The notes under the pieces were generated by a model. That model was given only the letters and a program-made list of their open reading frames with translations, searched no databases and was not told the DNA's origin. From contig SYHD01000084.1 in NCBI GenBank assembly GCA_005799265.1, forward strand, positions 1 to 64,000: a stretch of DNA of 64,000 bases. Direction: 5' to 3'. The stretch is from Planctomycetia bacterium (lineage in GTDB: Bacteria > Planctomycetota > Planctomycetia > Gemmatales > Gemmataceae). A program made the translations under genes and the position numbers. Positions 50,723 to 60,532 of the stretch are shown here, one piece after another (within the stretch, counting starts at the first letter, position 1; each line of letters starts with the position of its first letter).

Positions 50723-50778
50723 GCCGCTTGCGGCTTGGCGTTCCCAATCGAGCATGCGAACGCAAAACCACAAACGAC
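50723..50778. repeat. Degenerate CCGCTTGCGG-family inverted repeat
   Basis: GCCGCTTGCGGCTTGGCGTTC (50723-50743) faces GAACGCAAAACCACAAACGAC (50758-50778). It occupies the divergent gap between the methyltransferase and the ABC permease. Confidence 0.65.
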
Positions 50779-50902
50779 AGAGGGCCCCTCGCTATTGTCC
50801 GCCGCGCCTTACGCTCTACAACAATACGATTGCAAACCAAACCCAGGTTTGCATCGTATTAATCCCAACAAGCGTCTTGGTGGGCATGGCTAGGCGGGCA
50901 TT

Positions 50903-52690
50903 ATGCTGGGGCCGATCTTCATTCGCGAATGGCTCACCCTGCCCCGCCGTTCCGGGCACTACTTCGCGCGCGCCCTCTATCTGGGCGCGCTGTGGATCCT
51001 GCTGCTGACGGCCTGGCAAACGTCCGTCGGCTGGGAATACACCGCCACGCTCGGCGATCTCGCGCGCTTCGGCCTCATCGGCTTTCGCGTGCTCGCCTAC
51101 GTGCAACTCGTCCTCCTGCTCTTCTTCTCGGCCCTGTCCGCGGCGAGCACCATCGCGCTGGAAAAGGATCGCCGCACGTTCCTCTTGCTGCTCTTGACCG
51201 ACTTGCACAACTACGAAATCGTTCTCGGCAAGCTCTTCGGCAGCCTGTTGCAGATGGGCATCCTCCTGGCGGGTTCGATCCCGGTGTTCGCGCTGCTGAT
51301 GATTCTGGGCGGCGTCGATGTCTCCCAAGTACTTGAAACGATGCTGATCCTCGCCACGACGGCGCTGGCTGCGGGTTCGCTCGGCGGCCTGGTCGCGCTC
51401 TGGCGCGACAAGACGTTTCAGGCGCTGGCGATGACCGTGCTCTTTGTGGTGCTTTATCTGTGCCTCGTGCAGGCGCTTGCCCTGATCCCATACTTCTCCG
51501 CGGCGCTCGACACAGCGACGGTCCGCACCTGGCAGGCCGCGCTCGATCCCTTCCTGGCCCTGGGTGAGGTGCTCGATCCGCCCGCCGTCGTCGCGGGGCT
51601 CAGCGCGGCGCACATCTACGGCATCGTCATGCTCTTGATGAGCGTGCTGCTCAACGGCCTGGGCATCATGATGTTGCGCGTGTGGAATCCGAGCGGTGAA
51701 CCGATCATGCAGCGCGAGGTCGCCGGCGCCGAACCGGTCGAGCCTGACCGCATCCACGCCGCCCCCGGCCGAGTCCGCGCCGTCTGGGAGAACCCGATCC
51801 TGTGGCGTGAGATCCTCACGCGCGCCTACGGCCGACGGCCGCTGATCGTCAAGACCGCCTACTTCATCGTGTTGGCGCTAGTCGCCTATTACGCGCTGTT
51901 CGTTATGCCGCCGGGCGAGTTCGTCGCCGCCTACGGCCTGGTGCCGATCACGATCCTCAGCCTGCTGCTCATCAGCGCGCAAGCAGTGACGTCGATCACC
52001 TCTGAACGCGATCTCGGCGCCCTCGATCTGCTCCTCGTCACCGATTTGTCGCCCAAAGAATTCATCTTCGGCAAGATCTTCGGCATTCTCTACAACACGA
52101 AAGAGTACATCGTGCCGCCGTTGATCTTGATCGTCGTCTATGCCGTGCGTCTGCAGCTCGGCAAGCCAGCGCAGCCCTATTTGGCGGCCTGGAAAAACAC
52201 CGAAGCCGCGCTGTGCATGAGCCTCGCAGTCGTGGTGTTGATGGCATTCACGGTCATGCTCGGCATCCATGTCGCCCTGCGCGCGGACAACAGCCGATTC
52301 GCGGCCATCAACGCCCTGGGCACGGTCTTCTTTCTCTCCGTCGGCACGCTGGTGTGCATCTACTTGATCCGCATCACGGGGCGCTTCGAGTATCAATGGC
52401 TCAGCTTCGCGGGCTTCATCATCGCGGGGATCGGTGGCCTCTGGTGGGTGCTGAGCGCCGAGCGTCCGTCGGCGGCGCTCAACCTGGCCAGCGTCATTTT
52501 GCCCATCGCGGTCTTCTACACGATTACCAACGTCCTCATCGGCAAGTCCGGCACCGCCGAGTCGAGCGATCCATTGATTCCGCTCGTCGTCACCGGCGGC
52601 GCGTTCACCTTCGCCATTTTAGCGATGGCGATCCCGCTAATGAGCGAGTTCGACGTCGCCGTTGGCCGCACGAGCGTTGTTGGCGAATAG
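50903..52690 (+). CDS. ABC-2 type transporter permease-like membrane protein
   Basis: 595 aa with roughly twelve hydrophobic segments in two halves (residues 1-230 and 290-580), separated by a hydrophilic loop. ALEKDRRTFLLLLLTDLHNYEIVLGKLFGSLL and TSERDLGALDLLLVTDLSPKEFIFGKIFGIL are two copies of the ABC-2 coupling motif (E...RG...LLL.-P......-GK), so the protein looks like a fused pair of permease units. No ATPase gene is adjacent; it may be encoded elsewhere. No signal peptide. Confidence 0.82.
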   Translation: MLGPIFIREWLTLPRRSGHYFARALYLGALWILLLTAWQTSVGWEYTATLGDLARFGLIGFRVLAYVQLVLLLFFSALSAASTIALEKDRRTFLLLLLTDLHNYEIVLGKLFGSLLQMGILLAGSIPVFALLMILGGVDVSQVLETMLILATTALAAGSLGGLVALWRDKTFQALAMTVLFVVLYLCLVQALALIPYFSAALDTATVRTWQAALDPFLALGEVLDPPAVVAGLSAAHIYGIVMLLMSVLLNGLGIMMLRVWNPSGEPIMQREVAGAEPVEPDRIHAAPGRVRAVWENPILWREILTRAYGRRPLIVKTAYFIVLALVAYYALFVMPPGEFVAAYGLVPITILSLLLISAQAVTSITSERDLGALDLLLVTDLSPKEFIFGKIFGILYNTKEYIVPPLILIVVYAVRLQLGKPAQPYLAAWKNTEAALCMSLAVVVLMAFTVMLGIHVALRADNSRFAAINALGTVFFLSVGTLVCIYLIRITGRFEYQWLSFAGFIIAGIGGLWWVLSAERPSAALNLASVILPIAVFYTITNVLIGKSGTAESSDPLIPLVVTGGAFTFAILAMAIPLMSEFDVAVGRTSVVGE

Positions 52691-52759
52691 CGTCTGGTGC
52701 TACTCCCCTCTTCCCTGTTGGACTGCTGAAGAAGTGGAGCACTCGCTCCGGCGCGGGCA

Positions 52760-54034
52760 CTAGCATCCAACATACGGCAACACATACGGGCCCTTCGGAA
52801 TGACGGCGATCTTCGCGTTGGCGCCGTACTCCGTCAGACATTCCGCGACCGCCTGCTCGACCGACGGCGCCAGTTCAACGTGGCACTTCTTCAGCGTCTC
52901 CGCGCTCAGGCCCTGCGTCACCACCTTGACCTTACAGCGTTTGAAGACCTTGACGAACTCCTCGAGTTGCCATTGGTCCATCACGAAGTAGTCCTTGCCC
53001 AGGATGCGTTTGATGAACGCCGGCAGGTCGGGATTGTCAGAGATGAGATGCTGAAACTCCGGCGAGCCGATGCCTTCCGACAGACTCGCGGCCAGAACGA
53101 TGGTGCCGCCTTGCTTGACGATCGGCAGGCAGCCCGTCAATCCCTTGATCGCCTGGTACCACGTCGTATCGAGCGGATAGCCGGCGCTCGACGTGACGAC
53201 GACATCCATCGGCTCCGCCACTGGCACGCGCACCACGTTCTCGACGAAGCGGACGCCCTCGTGCCACGCCTTTTCCATATCGCCGGCGCCGACCCACAAC
53301 ACTTGGCGTTGCCCATCGATGCAGACGTTGACGATGAAGTCGCAGCCGGCCATCTTGGCGATGCGCGTGTTCTCCTCGTGAACGGGATTACCTTCGACGA
53401 AGCCGCAGTCGGCCTTGGGATGTTCGAGGAATTTCGGCCCGTGCCAGATCTTGACCGTTTCGAGGGCCGCGATGCCGGGGCAGATGACCTTACGGCCGCC
53501 GCTATAGCCAGCCATTAAGTGCGGCTCGATGAGGCCGGTCGTGATCTTGAGGTCGGCGTGGACGTAGCGTTTGTCGATGTACGCGGGGACGTCGTTCGGC
53601 GTGATGCCGAGGAACGCGTGATCGCTCAGGCGTTTGCCGAAGTGGTTTTCGATGCGATAGTGTTTGACGATGTCGGGGCCGACCATCTCCTCAAGCTCGT
53701 TGCCTTGATTGGGTCGGTGCAGGCCGGTGGCGACGAGGATCATGATCTCATCGCGCGGGATGCCTTGCGTTTCGAGGATGCGCAACAGTGGCGGCAGGAT
53801 CAGCTTGTTCGGCACAGGGCGCGTGATGTCGCAGATGAGGATGCACGCGCTTTTGCGTCCCTTCGCCAACTCGGCGAGCGGCGGCGAACCAATGGGATGG
53901 TCGATCGCGTCCACGATCGCCTGCTCCGGATTCGCGAGCGGCTGAGCGGCGCGGATGTGCAGCGGGCCGACGACGTTCTTATCAGGCAGGTTGACCTCGA
54001 GGCCGGTGCGGCCGTAGTCGAGTTTGATGCGCAT
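52760..54034 (-). CDS. LarA-like lactate racemase family protein (DUF2088)
   Basis: 424 aa from ATG 54034 (GGGGAA upstream). Family landmarks: ICDITRPVP (~72-80) typical of Lar[11 protein letters not shown] (~110), [32 protein letters not shown] (~195-207), and [14 protein letters not shown]. True LarA carries a nickel-pincer cofactor made by LarBCE, none of which is seen here; many planctomycete homologues act on other hydroxy acids. Function beyond the family is not inferable. Confidence 0.85.
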   Translation of the reverse strand: MRIKLDYGRTGLEVNLPDKNVVGPLHIRAAQPLANPEQAIVDAIDHPIGSPPLAELAKGRKSACILICDITRPVPNKLILPPLLRILETQGIPRDEIMILVATGLHRPNQGNELEEMVGPDIVKHYRIENHFGKRLSDHAFLGITPNDVPAYIDKRYVHADLKITTGLIEPHLMAGYSGGRKVICPGIAALETVKIWHGPKFLEHPKADCGFVEGNPVHEENTRIAKMAGCDFIVNVCIDGQRQVLWVGAGDMEKAWHEGVRFVENVVRVPVAEPMDVVVTSSAGYPLDTTWYQAIKGLTGCLPIVKQGGTIVLAASLSEGIGSPEFQHLISDNPDLPAFIKRILGKDYFVMDQWQLEEFVKVFKRCKVKVVTQGLSAETLKKCHVELAPSVEQAVAECLTEYGANAKIAVIPKGPYVLPYVGC

Positions 54035-54051
54035 GAATGTTCCCCGATATT

Positions 54052-54109
54052 TGTTTAGCGCTCGCAGTATCCGTTCAGCGGCCAACGTCTGTCGGCAAGC
54101 GCTAAACGA
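54052..54109. repeat. TTTAGCGCTCGC-family inverted repeat
   Basis: TGTTTAGCGCTCGC (54052-54065) faces GCAAGCGCTAAACGA (54095-54109). It lies upstream of the LarA-like start codon. Confidence 0.65.
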
Positions 54110-54166
54110 AGACAGTATTTATACTACTCCCCTACCCCCGGTACTCATGGGAGAGAGGAGGAATAG

Positions 54167-54439
54167 CTACCAGTCGTACGGCGCATCGGCGACACGCGCC
54201 GGTTTCTCTGCCTGCCGGCGCGTCTCATCTAGGGCCGCCACGCTGACGCGCGCGGCCACGGCGACCTTCAAAAGATGGATGCCGCCGCGAAAGAGAAAGA
54301 CGCCGATCACCGTGTGATACGACGCTTCGATGATGCTCGGCTCCGGGGGCAACAATATTTGCAGACAGCGGGCGAAAACGTACAGCCCCATAAGGACGAG
54401 CATCCAGCCGGCCAACTCGCGAATCCAGAAGCGGATCAT
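54167..54439 (-). CDS. Small two-helix membrane protein
   Basis: 90 aa from ATG 54439 with GAGGTG upstream. Two hydrophobic segments (GWMLVLMGLYVFARCLQILL and TVIGVFLFRGGIHLLKVAVAA) with a short loop. No family recognised. Minus strand, 97 bp downstream of the 237-aa membrane-protein gene, with a repeat between them. Confidence 0.65.
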   Translation of the reverse strand: MIRFWIRELAGWMLVLMGLYVFARCLQILLPPEPSIIEASYHTVIGVFLFRGGIHLLKVAVAARVSVAALDETRRQAEKPARVADAPYDW

Positions 54440-54472
54440 GACTCACCTCGTTGGGTTATCATACAAGCGACT

Positions 54473-54534
54473 TTCGTTTAGCGCTCGCGGCGAAGCGCCA
54501 GCATTCTAGCGCTTCGCCGCGAGCGCTGACCGAA
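54473..54534. repeat. 26-bp TTTAGCG-family inverted repeat at a stop codon
   Basis: Arms 54473-54498 and 54509-54534 match in 23 of 26 positions (TTCG..TAGCGCTCGCGGCG). The right arm ends two bases before the stop codon of the 237-aa gene (54536-54538). Confidence 0.8.
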
Positions 54535-54535
54535 T

Positions 54536-55249
54536 TCAAGGTCCTTTTTGCCTGCGCCACACGATCCAGCGCGCGATGCGCCGCTGATCGTCGCGCGTCT
54601 CGTTCCACAAAATGTCTTGCAGCGCCAGCAGAGCCAACGGCCGCGTCATCTGCAAACGCCGCCAGAACCGAAACAGATGGCCGGCCACGAACATCACGAC
54701 GATCACGACCCACATCAGGACGACAAGCTGCTTCCAGCGCTGCGGCAGACCGAGTAGCTCCCATTGCAGCTTGAGCAACAACGCCGCGAGCTCGGCCGCC
54801 AGAACGCTCAAAGGGACGGGGAAGATTAGCGCCGCCAGTTCGACGGCGTTCAATGACTCCTCCGAGCGCGGCCGTTCCTTGCCCGGCAATACGCCGAAGC
54901 GCAGAGTGAACAGGCGATAGTGGGCGATCACGTACGTCAACACCGCCATGCACAGGAACACGTCGTTTGGAGCCAGGAAACGCACCGAACGAAAGTCCGG
55001 GTTGAAAAGTTGATTCGATTGATGCTGATCGAGTAGATGTGTCGTCGCAAGAATGATCAGGACAAGAGGCGGACTCAAGAGCCGACTGCGCAGCGCGATC
55101 CCGGCCGCGCCGACCACGAACAGGACGATGTGCATCGGTTCGGGCCCATTGTCCTGGATTTGCAACAGAAAAATCGCCGTCAGCGCCAGACCGCACAGGG
55201 CCTGGTAATGGCGCGTCGTGATTTTCGTGCCGGCGGCAGGTTGGCTCAT
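54536..55249 (-). CDS. Hypothetical membrane protein coupled to the DUF58 gene
   Basis: 237 aa from ATG 55249, overlapping the DUF58 stop by 4 bp (ATGA), which implies translational coupling; the track's 352-aa version is a wrong start. Four to five hydrophobic segments: HYQALCGLALTAIFLLQIQ, PEPMHIVLFVVGAAGIALRS, PNDVFLCMAVLTYVIAHYRL, FPVPLSVLAAELAALLLKL and VLMWVVIVVMFVAGHLF. Family not recognised. Probably part of the same membrane complex as the DUF58 protein. Confidence 0.75.
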   Translation of the reverse strand: MSQPAAGTKITTRHYQALCGLALTAIFLLQIQDNGPEPMHIVLFVVGAAGIALRSRLLSPPLVLIILATTHLLDQHQSNQLFNPDFRSVRFLAPNDVFLCMAVLTYVIAHYRLFTLRFGVLPGKERPRSEESLNAVELAALIFPVPLSVLAAELAALLLKLQWELLGLPQRWKQLVVLMWVVIVVMFVAGHLFRFWRRLQMTRPLALLALQDILWNETRDDQRRIARWIVWRRQKGP

Positions 55250-56997
55250 CGCACGCCCCTTTCCTGAACGCGCAGGCGGCGCATGCGTTGCAGAATCAAA
55301 TCGACGCTGTCCCCTTCGGCGGCGCAAATAACCGATACGCCTAGCCGGCCGAAAACGCGCTGCACCTTTGCGAAGGCGTCGTGCAGTTCCTTGGTCGCGA
55401 GCTGTTGCAAGAGCACGTGCAGATCGTCCACGCGAAACGGCGTGCTCGGCGACGATGTCCCTCGACGCGACGGCGGCGCGACCCCCTGCGGCCAAGGACA
55501 CACCACGATCACCTGATGATGCCGCGCCTTCGCCACGCACACCGCGCGCTCGAGCGGACCCAGGTCGTCGGCCAACTCCAAGAGGTCGACGCACAGGACG
55601 AACAGCTCGTTGTCCTTACCATGCAGGATCGACTTGAGCAACGCGGCCGCCAACACCTTGACTTTCTCCGGCGCGGCGAACACGTAACGCCCGGCCTCGT
55701 CGAAGAGCGGCAAAGGCACGGCGATCTGATGCTCGGCCAGGAAGCGTTGCAAGTAATCAGCGCACATCCGATCATCTTCCAGCAGGAGCGCCAGGCCGCC
55801 GGGCCCCAGGCGATAACGAACGGAAAGGATGGCTGACATCTGCTTGCGCCAGCGATAGGCGCTCGGATAATGCCACGGCGACGTCATCCAGCGCAGCCGT
55901 GGCGCCCAGTACGGCAGCCAGGTGGGGAAGGAGTTGACGTCGTCCTCCAGCCATTCCGGATATACGTCCTGGGCCAGTCCATACGCATACGGCATGAGCG
56001 CCTGCACGTAGGCGCGCGGGGCGTGCGGCAGCCGATTGGCGACGCCGGTCAGCAAGTCGAGCATCTTGAGGAGATGCCCGGAGCCTCGCCCGGGGCGCAT
56101 GAGCGCTTCGACGCCCGCCTCGCCGAACAGGCACAAGCCGGTCAGATCGCGCTCCGAGGCGTTGGCCTGGGCGACGCCGGCCGCAAGTTCGACGAGCCGG
56201 CACAGCGCCGTCGCGCCGACCGGTCCGACCCGCACCGAGTTCGACGTGTCGACAAAGAGCGTACAGCGGATCGGCACTTCGCTCTCGAAGACGCGCGTGA
56301 TGAGCCGATCGCGCCGCGCCGACACCTTCCAGGCAATGAGCTTGGGCGGATCGCCAGTAAGGTAATCGCGCAGATCGAGCAATTCGCTCGACCCGCCAGG
56401 CCGAGCGTGCCGGTGCGTGCCCAGGAGCGGCAGAATGTTGTGCTGCTTGACGAACGGCGTCTGCGAAGCCTCCACGACCAACGGCGGCAAGACGCGGTAC
56501 TCGTGCGGCGCGCGCACAAACGTCGCGGCGACGAAAAACCCCTGCAGGTCCGCCAGCTCAACCTTGACGCCCTCGAAGCGCAAACGCCCCGCCGCCTTGC
56601 CTTCGATCGTGTAGGTGAGCGCCAACGGTTGTTCAACCGACAGCGTGCCGTCCTGTCGCAACGTCCCCTCGTGGAACTGCGCCAGCGCCGGCAACCGTTC
56701 CGACACGACGACGTAAGGCAAGCCCAGCAAGCCGTGCGACGAAAGCTTGACGGCAACTTCGACTTCTTGCCCGGCCCAGACCGTCTCGACTTCGCCGCGC
56801 GCCGTGCGCAGGATTCGTTCCAATGTCAATCGTCGTAAGGCAAGGCGCACGCGCAGTTGAAACAGAAACCACTGCGCGAGGAACCAGAGAAGCAGCGTCG
56901 CGCCGACGAGGGTCAGCTGGGTCGCCCCGTAGCCGACCGCCAGGGAAAGCGACGCCAGGACGACAATGAAGAACCAGAAACCGCGCTGGGTGAGCAT
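55246..56997 (-). CDS. DUF58 domain membrane-anchored protein
   Basis: 583 aa. Two N-terminal hydrophobic segments (WFFIVVLASLSLAVGYGATQL, LLWFLAQWFLFQL). RHARPGGSSELLDLRDYLTGDPPKLIAWKVSARRDRLITRVFESE is the DUF58 signature (G...FR.LR.Y..GD....IDW..SAR...L.V+.fe.E). A VWA-like region follows (IRCTLFVDTSNSVRVG). DUF58 proteins usually occur with MoxR ATPases and VWA proteins in envelope maturation complexes; those partners are not adjacent here. Confidence 0.88.
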   Translation of the reverse strand: MLTQRGFWFFIVVLASLSLAVGYGATQLTLVGATLLLWFLAQWFLFQLRVRLALRRLTLERILRTARGEVETVWAGQEVEVAVKLSSHGLLGLPYVVVSERLPALAQFHEGTLRQDGTLSVEQPLALTYTIEGKAAGRLRFEGVKVELADLQGFFVAATFVRAPHEYRVLPPLVVEASQTPFVKQHNILPLLGTHRHARPGGSSELLDLRDYLTGDPPKLIAWKVSARRDRLITRVFESEVPIRCTLFVDTSNSVRVGPVGATALCRLVELAAGVAQANASERDLTGLCLFGEAGVEALMRPGRGSGHLLKMLDLLTGVANRLPHAPRAYVQALMPYAYGLAQDVYPEWLEDDVNSFPTWLPYWAPRLRWMTSPWHYPSAYRWRKQMSAILSVRYRLGPGGLALLLEDDRMCADYLQRFLAEHQIAVPLPLFDEAGRYVFAAPEKVKVLAAALLKSILHGKDNELFVLCVDLLELADDLGPLERAVCVAKARHHQVIVVCPWPQGVAPPSRRGTSSPSTPFRVDDLHVLLQQLATKELHDAFAKVQRVFGRLGVSVICAAEGDSVDLILQRMRRLRVQERGVR

Positions 56998-57250
56998 TCG
57001 GAAAGCATCCTCGCGCCGCTTGCAGATTAGCGCGTCGCCATCAAACCGCGCGCGGCGTGAAGTTCATTGTGAGGATTTGCGCGGCGTGTGGAAACAAGAA
57101 CATCACCGATCCAGCCTCTCCCCAGATCGGCGCGATTCGATTCCTCACTGCTGGAATGGCCAATTGTTGCTTTCCCGCCAAGGGAATCCACACTATACTC
57201 GTCCTTTGGACAGGACCGCCCGTCAACTCTCAAAGGGAAGGATTGCCTCC

Positions 57251-59488
57251 ATGCGTTGTATCATTGCCGTCGTGATCTTGCTTGGCGTTTCGGTTCCGTG
57301 CAGCCGCGCCGCTCAGGGCAAGGGGACGGTTCAGGAAATGATCGCGGAATTGAAAAAAGGGGAACCCGAACAACTGAAAGCGTTGGAGGCGCTGGAAGCC
57401 CTGGGCGAAAAAGCGGCGGAGGCGACGCCGGCGCTGATCGAGTTGTTCGCTCAGAAGAACGAATCGGTGCGTCTGCAAGCGGCCATCACGCTCGGCAAGA
57501 TCGGCGCCGTTGCAGTCGCCCCGTTGACCAACACTCTCGAGGCCCATTACGCCGACAAACCCAAGGACGCGACCACGCCGGCGCGATTTTATCTGGTGTG
57601 GAGCCTGGCGTTCATCGGCCCGTCAGCCAAAAGTGCGACGCCGACCGTCGTCAAGGCGCTCGCCGATCCCGCTCCAGACGTGCGCCGCAAGGCCGCCTAC
57701 GCGCTGGGCCGCATCGACGCCGAGCCGGCCAAGGTCGTCAACGCACTCGTGTCGGCTCTGGCTGACAGCGACAACGACGTGCGCCAGACCGCTGCCGAGT
57801 CGTTGCCCAAAATGAGCACGGCGGCCGTTCCCGTCTTGATTCAAGCGTTGCAAACAGGCAAAGACGAGTTGCGGCCCGTCGCGATCCGCATCCTCGGCCA
57901 AATCGGCGCGGAATCGGCGCCGGCGATCCCGGAATTGAAAACGCTGCTGCTCGAAGGCAAGACGCTCGCCGACCCCGCCGCCGACGCGCTCGCGGGTATC
58001 GGCGCCAAGGCCCTACCCGAGTTGACCGCCGCCGCCGCCAGCGCGAACGGCAACGTCCGCATGCTAGCGATACGCGCGCTGCACAAGCTCGGCGCCGCCG
58101 CGGTGCCGTCCTTCGTCGATCTCCTCGGCTCCAAGCATCTCGATGTGCAGCGTCAGGTCGCGGCCCTTCTGGGTGGAATGCAGGTCCAGGATAAATCGGT
58201 CGTCATCGCCCTCGGCTACACCACCAAGGACAAGGACTTCCAAGTCCGCAACAACGCGCTCAACTCGCTGCGGCAAATGGGCTCCGGCGCGAAACTCGCC
58301 GAACCGTACATCATCGCGCTCTTGACCGACCTCGATCCGAACATTCGCGTCAACGCGTTCCAAACGCTGCAAGGGCTCAATATCGACGCCCGCCCCGGCT
58401 TGAAGAAGGCGCTAGGCAATCCCGACTCGGCCGTGCGCATCACGACCGCAAGCCTGATGGTGCAGCTCAATTTCGAAGTCGAACTTGCCGTGCCGACGCT
58501 CGTTGAGGGGCTCAAGGAGAAGAACAGCGACCTCAAGATGCAGGCCGCCCATGCGCTTTCCTTGCGCGGCTTGCGCGAGGACGAAGTGCTGCCGATCTTC
58601 CTGGACGGGCTCAAGAGCGCCACTGCCAGCATCCGTCGTCAAGCGATCGAGTCGATCCAGCGTTACGGTGTCAAGGCAGCGAAGGCCGCGGGACCGGCGC
58701 TCATCAACGCCCTCGACGATGCCGACGATAGCGTGTGCGGCCAGGCGATGGCGGCGCTCAGGATAGTCGGCGCCCAACCAAAGGAGCTATTTCCCGCGAT
58801 GGTCAAGGTACTGCGCCGCAAGGACACGAGCCTGCACCAGGCCGCGTCGCAGATCATCTTCCAGGTCGGCCCGACGGCGATCGACGAACTCGTGACGCTC
58901 TTGAAGAAGGAAGACGCCCCCGGCGTTCGCCTCGCGTGTTTGCAGACGCTGGCAATGGTCGGACCGCCGGCGAAAGACGCGCTCCCCGAACTCGTCAAGG
59001 CGCTCGACGATCCCGCCGCACGCGCCCGCATGACCGCCGCGCGCGCCCTGGGAAACATCGGCCCCGCCGCCAAGAACGCCGAAGACGCCCTCAAGAAAGC
59101 CGCGCAGGACGCCGACGTCAACGTGCAGCAGATCGCCAGGGCCGCACTGGTGCAAATCAAGGCCGATCCGAATGCGAAGGACTTTCAAGTGCAAGGCGTG
59201 CTGACGCCGGGCGATCCGTTCGATCGCGCTCGGCAAGGCCATTTCCATGTCGTGCACACTTACCCGATGAAGAAGGGACAACGCTATCAGATCGACTTGA
59301 CTTCGCCATGGGACAATTACTTGCGTCTGGAAAATCCGCGCGGCGACCAGCTCGCCCAGGACGACGACGGCGGCGGCTTCCCGAACGCCCGCATCATCAT
59401 CGTTGCGCCGGAAGACGGCTGGTATCGCATTATCGTCACCACCTACAGCGGCGGCGCGTCGGGGCCGTACACGCTGAAGGTGAAGTGA
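57251..59488 (+). CDS. Secreted HEAT-repeat protein with C-terminal PPC-like domain
   Basis: 745 aa from ATG 57251. MRCIIAVVILLGVSVPCSRAAQ is a signal peptide. Residues 30-640 contain about 16 HEAT/PBS-type units (for example TPTVVKALADPAPDVRRKAAYALGRI). The last 110 residues (DRARQGHFHVVHTYPMKKGQRYQIDLTSPWDNYLRLENPRGDQLAQDDDGGG...YTLKVK) form a bacterial pre-peptidase C-terminal-like beta domain. A planctomycete-type extracytoplasmic binding protein; target unknown. The track start upstream is unsupported. Confidence 0.9.
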   Translation: MRCIIAVVILLGVSVPCSRAAQGKGTVQEMIAELKKGEPEQLKALEALEALGEKAAEATPALIELFAQKNESVRLQAAITLGKIGAVAVAPLTNTLEAHYADKPKDATTPARFYLVWSLAFIGPSAKSATPTVVKALADPAPDVRRKAAYALGRIDAEPAKVVNALVSALADSDNDVRQTAAESLPKMSTAAVPVLIQALQTGKDELRPVAIRILGQIGAESAPAIPELKTLLLEGKTLADPAADALAGIGAKALPELTAAAASANGNVRMLAIRALHKLGAAAVPSFVDLLGSKHLDVQRQVAALLGGMQVQDKSVVIALGYTTKDKDFQVRNNALNSLRQMGSGAKLAEPYIIALLTDLDPNIRVNAFQTLQGLNIDARPGLKKALGNPDSAVRITTASLMVQLNFEVELAVPTLVEGLKEKNSDLKMQAAHALSLRGLREDEVLPIFLDGLKSATASIRRQAIESIQRYGVKAAKAAGPALINALDDADDSVCGQAMAALRIVGAQPKELFPAMVKVLRRKDTSLHQAASQIIFQVGPTAIDELVTLLKKEDAPGVRLACLQTLAMVGPPAKDALPELVKALDDPAARARMTAARALGNIGPAAKNAEDALKKAAQDADVNVQQIARAALVQIKADPNAKDFQVQGVLTPGDPFDRARQGHFHVVHTYPMKKGQRYQIDLTSPWDNYLRLENPRGDQLAQDDDGGGFPNARIIIVAPEDGWYRIIVTTYSGGASGPYTLKVK

Positions 59489-59503
59489 TGTCGGCTAACC
59501 ATT

Positions 59504-59567
59504 CTCACGCAAAGGCGCAAAGCCGCAAAGAAGAACTCTCCTTTGCGGCTTTGCGCCTTTGCGTGAG
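59504..59567. repeat. Perfect 27-bp inverted repeat of GCAAAG units
   Basis: Arms 59504-59530 (CTCACGCAAAGGCGCAAAGC...) and 59541-59567 are exact reverse complements with a 10-base loop. It lies 15 bp after the HEAT gene stop and 48 bp before the end of the convergent amidohydrolase gene. Confidence 0.93.
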
Positions 59568-59615
59568 ACTTGTGTGCATGGTGCTCGATCACCGGGCGCG
59601 TTGCGTCCGCTTGCC

Positions 59616-60458
59616 CTACGAGAAGAAAACTCGCGCTGCGGTCTTGTACAGCAGCCAGTCTTTGTCATCGTTCGACAAGAACTCCAGGCGATGCCGCACG
59701 AGATCGAGGCTCGCCTGATACGCATGCGGGCTTACGACCTGAAACGGGCTGTCGCTTTCCCACATGCAGCGTTCGGGGCCGAAGGCAGTGACAACGCGCT
59801 CGATGAGCGGCGCGAGATCGGTGTACGGCGGCTTCTTTTTACCGAGCGCGTAGAAGCCGCCGACCTTGCACAGGACGCTCTTGTGCCGGGCCATGCCGCA
59901 CAGGGCGTTGACGTCGGCGGCGCGGATGATGCCGTCGGCGCCGATGCGCGCGAGATGATCGATGACGACTGGCGTGTCGGGATAGGCGGAGCACATGCGG
60001 TCGAGTTCGGCGAGACAATCGGGATCGATCAGGCAGCTCATGACCTGACGGGAACGAGCCGCGGCGGCGAACATCTTGCGGTAGCCGTCGGGACGCAGCC
60101 AGGTCGCTCCCGGCTGCTTGCTCAAGCGTGGATGGATGCGAAAGCCGCGGATGCCTTTTTCGCCGAGCTGGCCCATCGTACGTTCGATATCCGCCGCGAA
60201 CGGATCGATCACCGCGGTGCCGACGAAGACGCGCGGATATTTCGCGATGGCGTCGAGCATGTACGAATTGTCGAAGCCGTAGAAACGAATCTGGATGAGG
60301 TTGATCCGCTCGACGCCGGCGGGTTTGGCGTGCGTGAACAGGTCCTCCGGCGTGAACGACGGCGGCGCGACCGGATCGCGCGGCGGGGCGCCGGGAAATT
60401 CCGGATAGCGCGGGTCAGCGCCGGCGTAGACGTGAACGTGGGCGTCGATGATGTCCAT
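59616..60458 (-). CDS. Amidohydrolase_2 family metal-dependent hydrolase
   Basis: 280 aa from ATG 60458 (GGGGAG upstream). IIDAHVHVYAG at the N-terminus is the HxH metal site, VIDHLAR (~176) supplies the third His region, and MWESDSPFQVV (~238) the catalytic Asp. This is the TIM-barrel layout of COG2159/COG3618 hydrolases and decarboxylases. Substrate unknown. It follows the BamB-like gene on the same strand. Confidence 0.85.
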   Translation of the reverse strand: MDIIDAHVHVYAGADPRYPEFPGAPPRDPVAPPSFTPEDLFTHAKPAGVERINLIQIRFYGFDNSYMLDAIAKYPRVFVGTAVIDPFAADIERTMGQLGEKGIRGFRIHPRLSKQPGATWLRPDGYRKMFAAAARSRQVMSCLIDPDCLAELDRMCSAYPDTPVVIDHLARIGADGIIRAADVNALCGMARHKSVLCKVGGFYALGKKKPPYTDLAPLIERVVTAFGPERCMWESDSPFQVVSPHAYQASLDLVRHRLEFLSNDDKDWLLYKTAARVFFS

Positions 60459-60474
60459 GGCGGCTCCCCGATTC

Positions 60475-60528
60475 GCCGCTTGCGGTTTAGGTTCGTGCGG
60501 CGCCATGCGAGCGCTAGACGGCAAGCGG
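60475..60528. repeat. CCGCTTGCGG/TTTAGCG-family inverted repeat at a stop codon
   Basis: GCCGCTTGCGGTTTAGGTTCG (60475-60495) faces CGAGCGCTAGACGGCAAGCGG (60508-60528). It fills the gap between the PQQ-propeller stop (60533) and the amidohydrolase start (60458). Confidence 0.8.
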
Positions 60529-60532
60529 TGCT

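Noticed and set aside
50903-52690. Complete ABC transporter
   Set aside because: Only the permease is present; no Walker-motif ATPase gene lies within reach.
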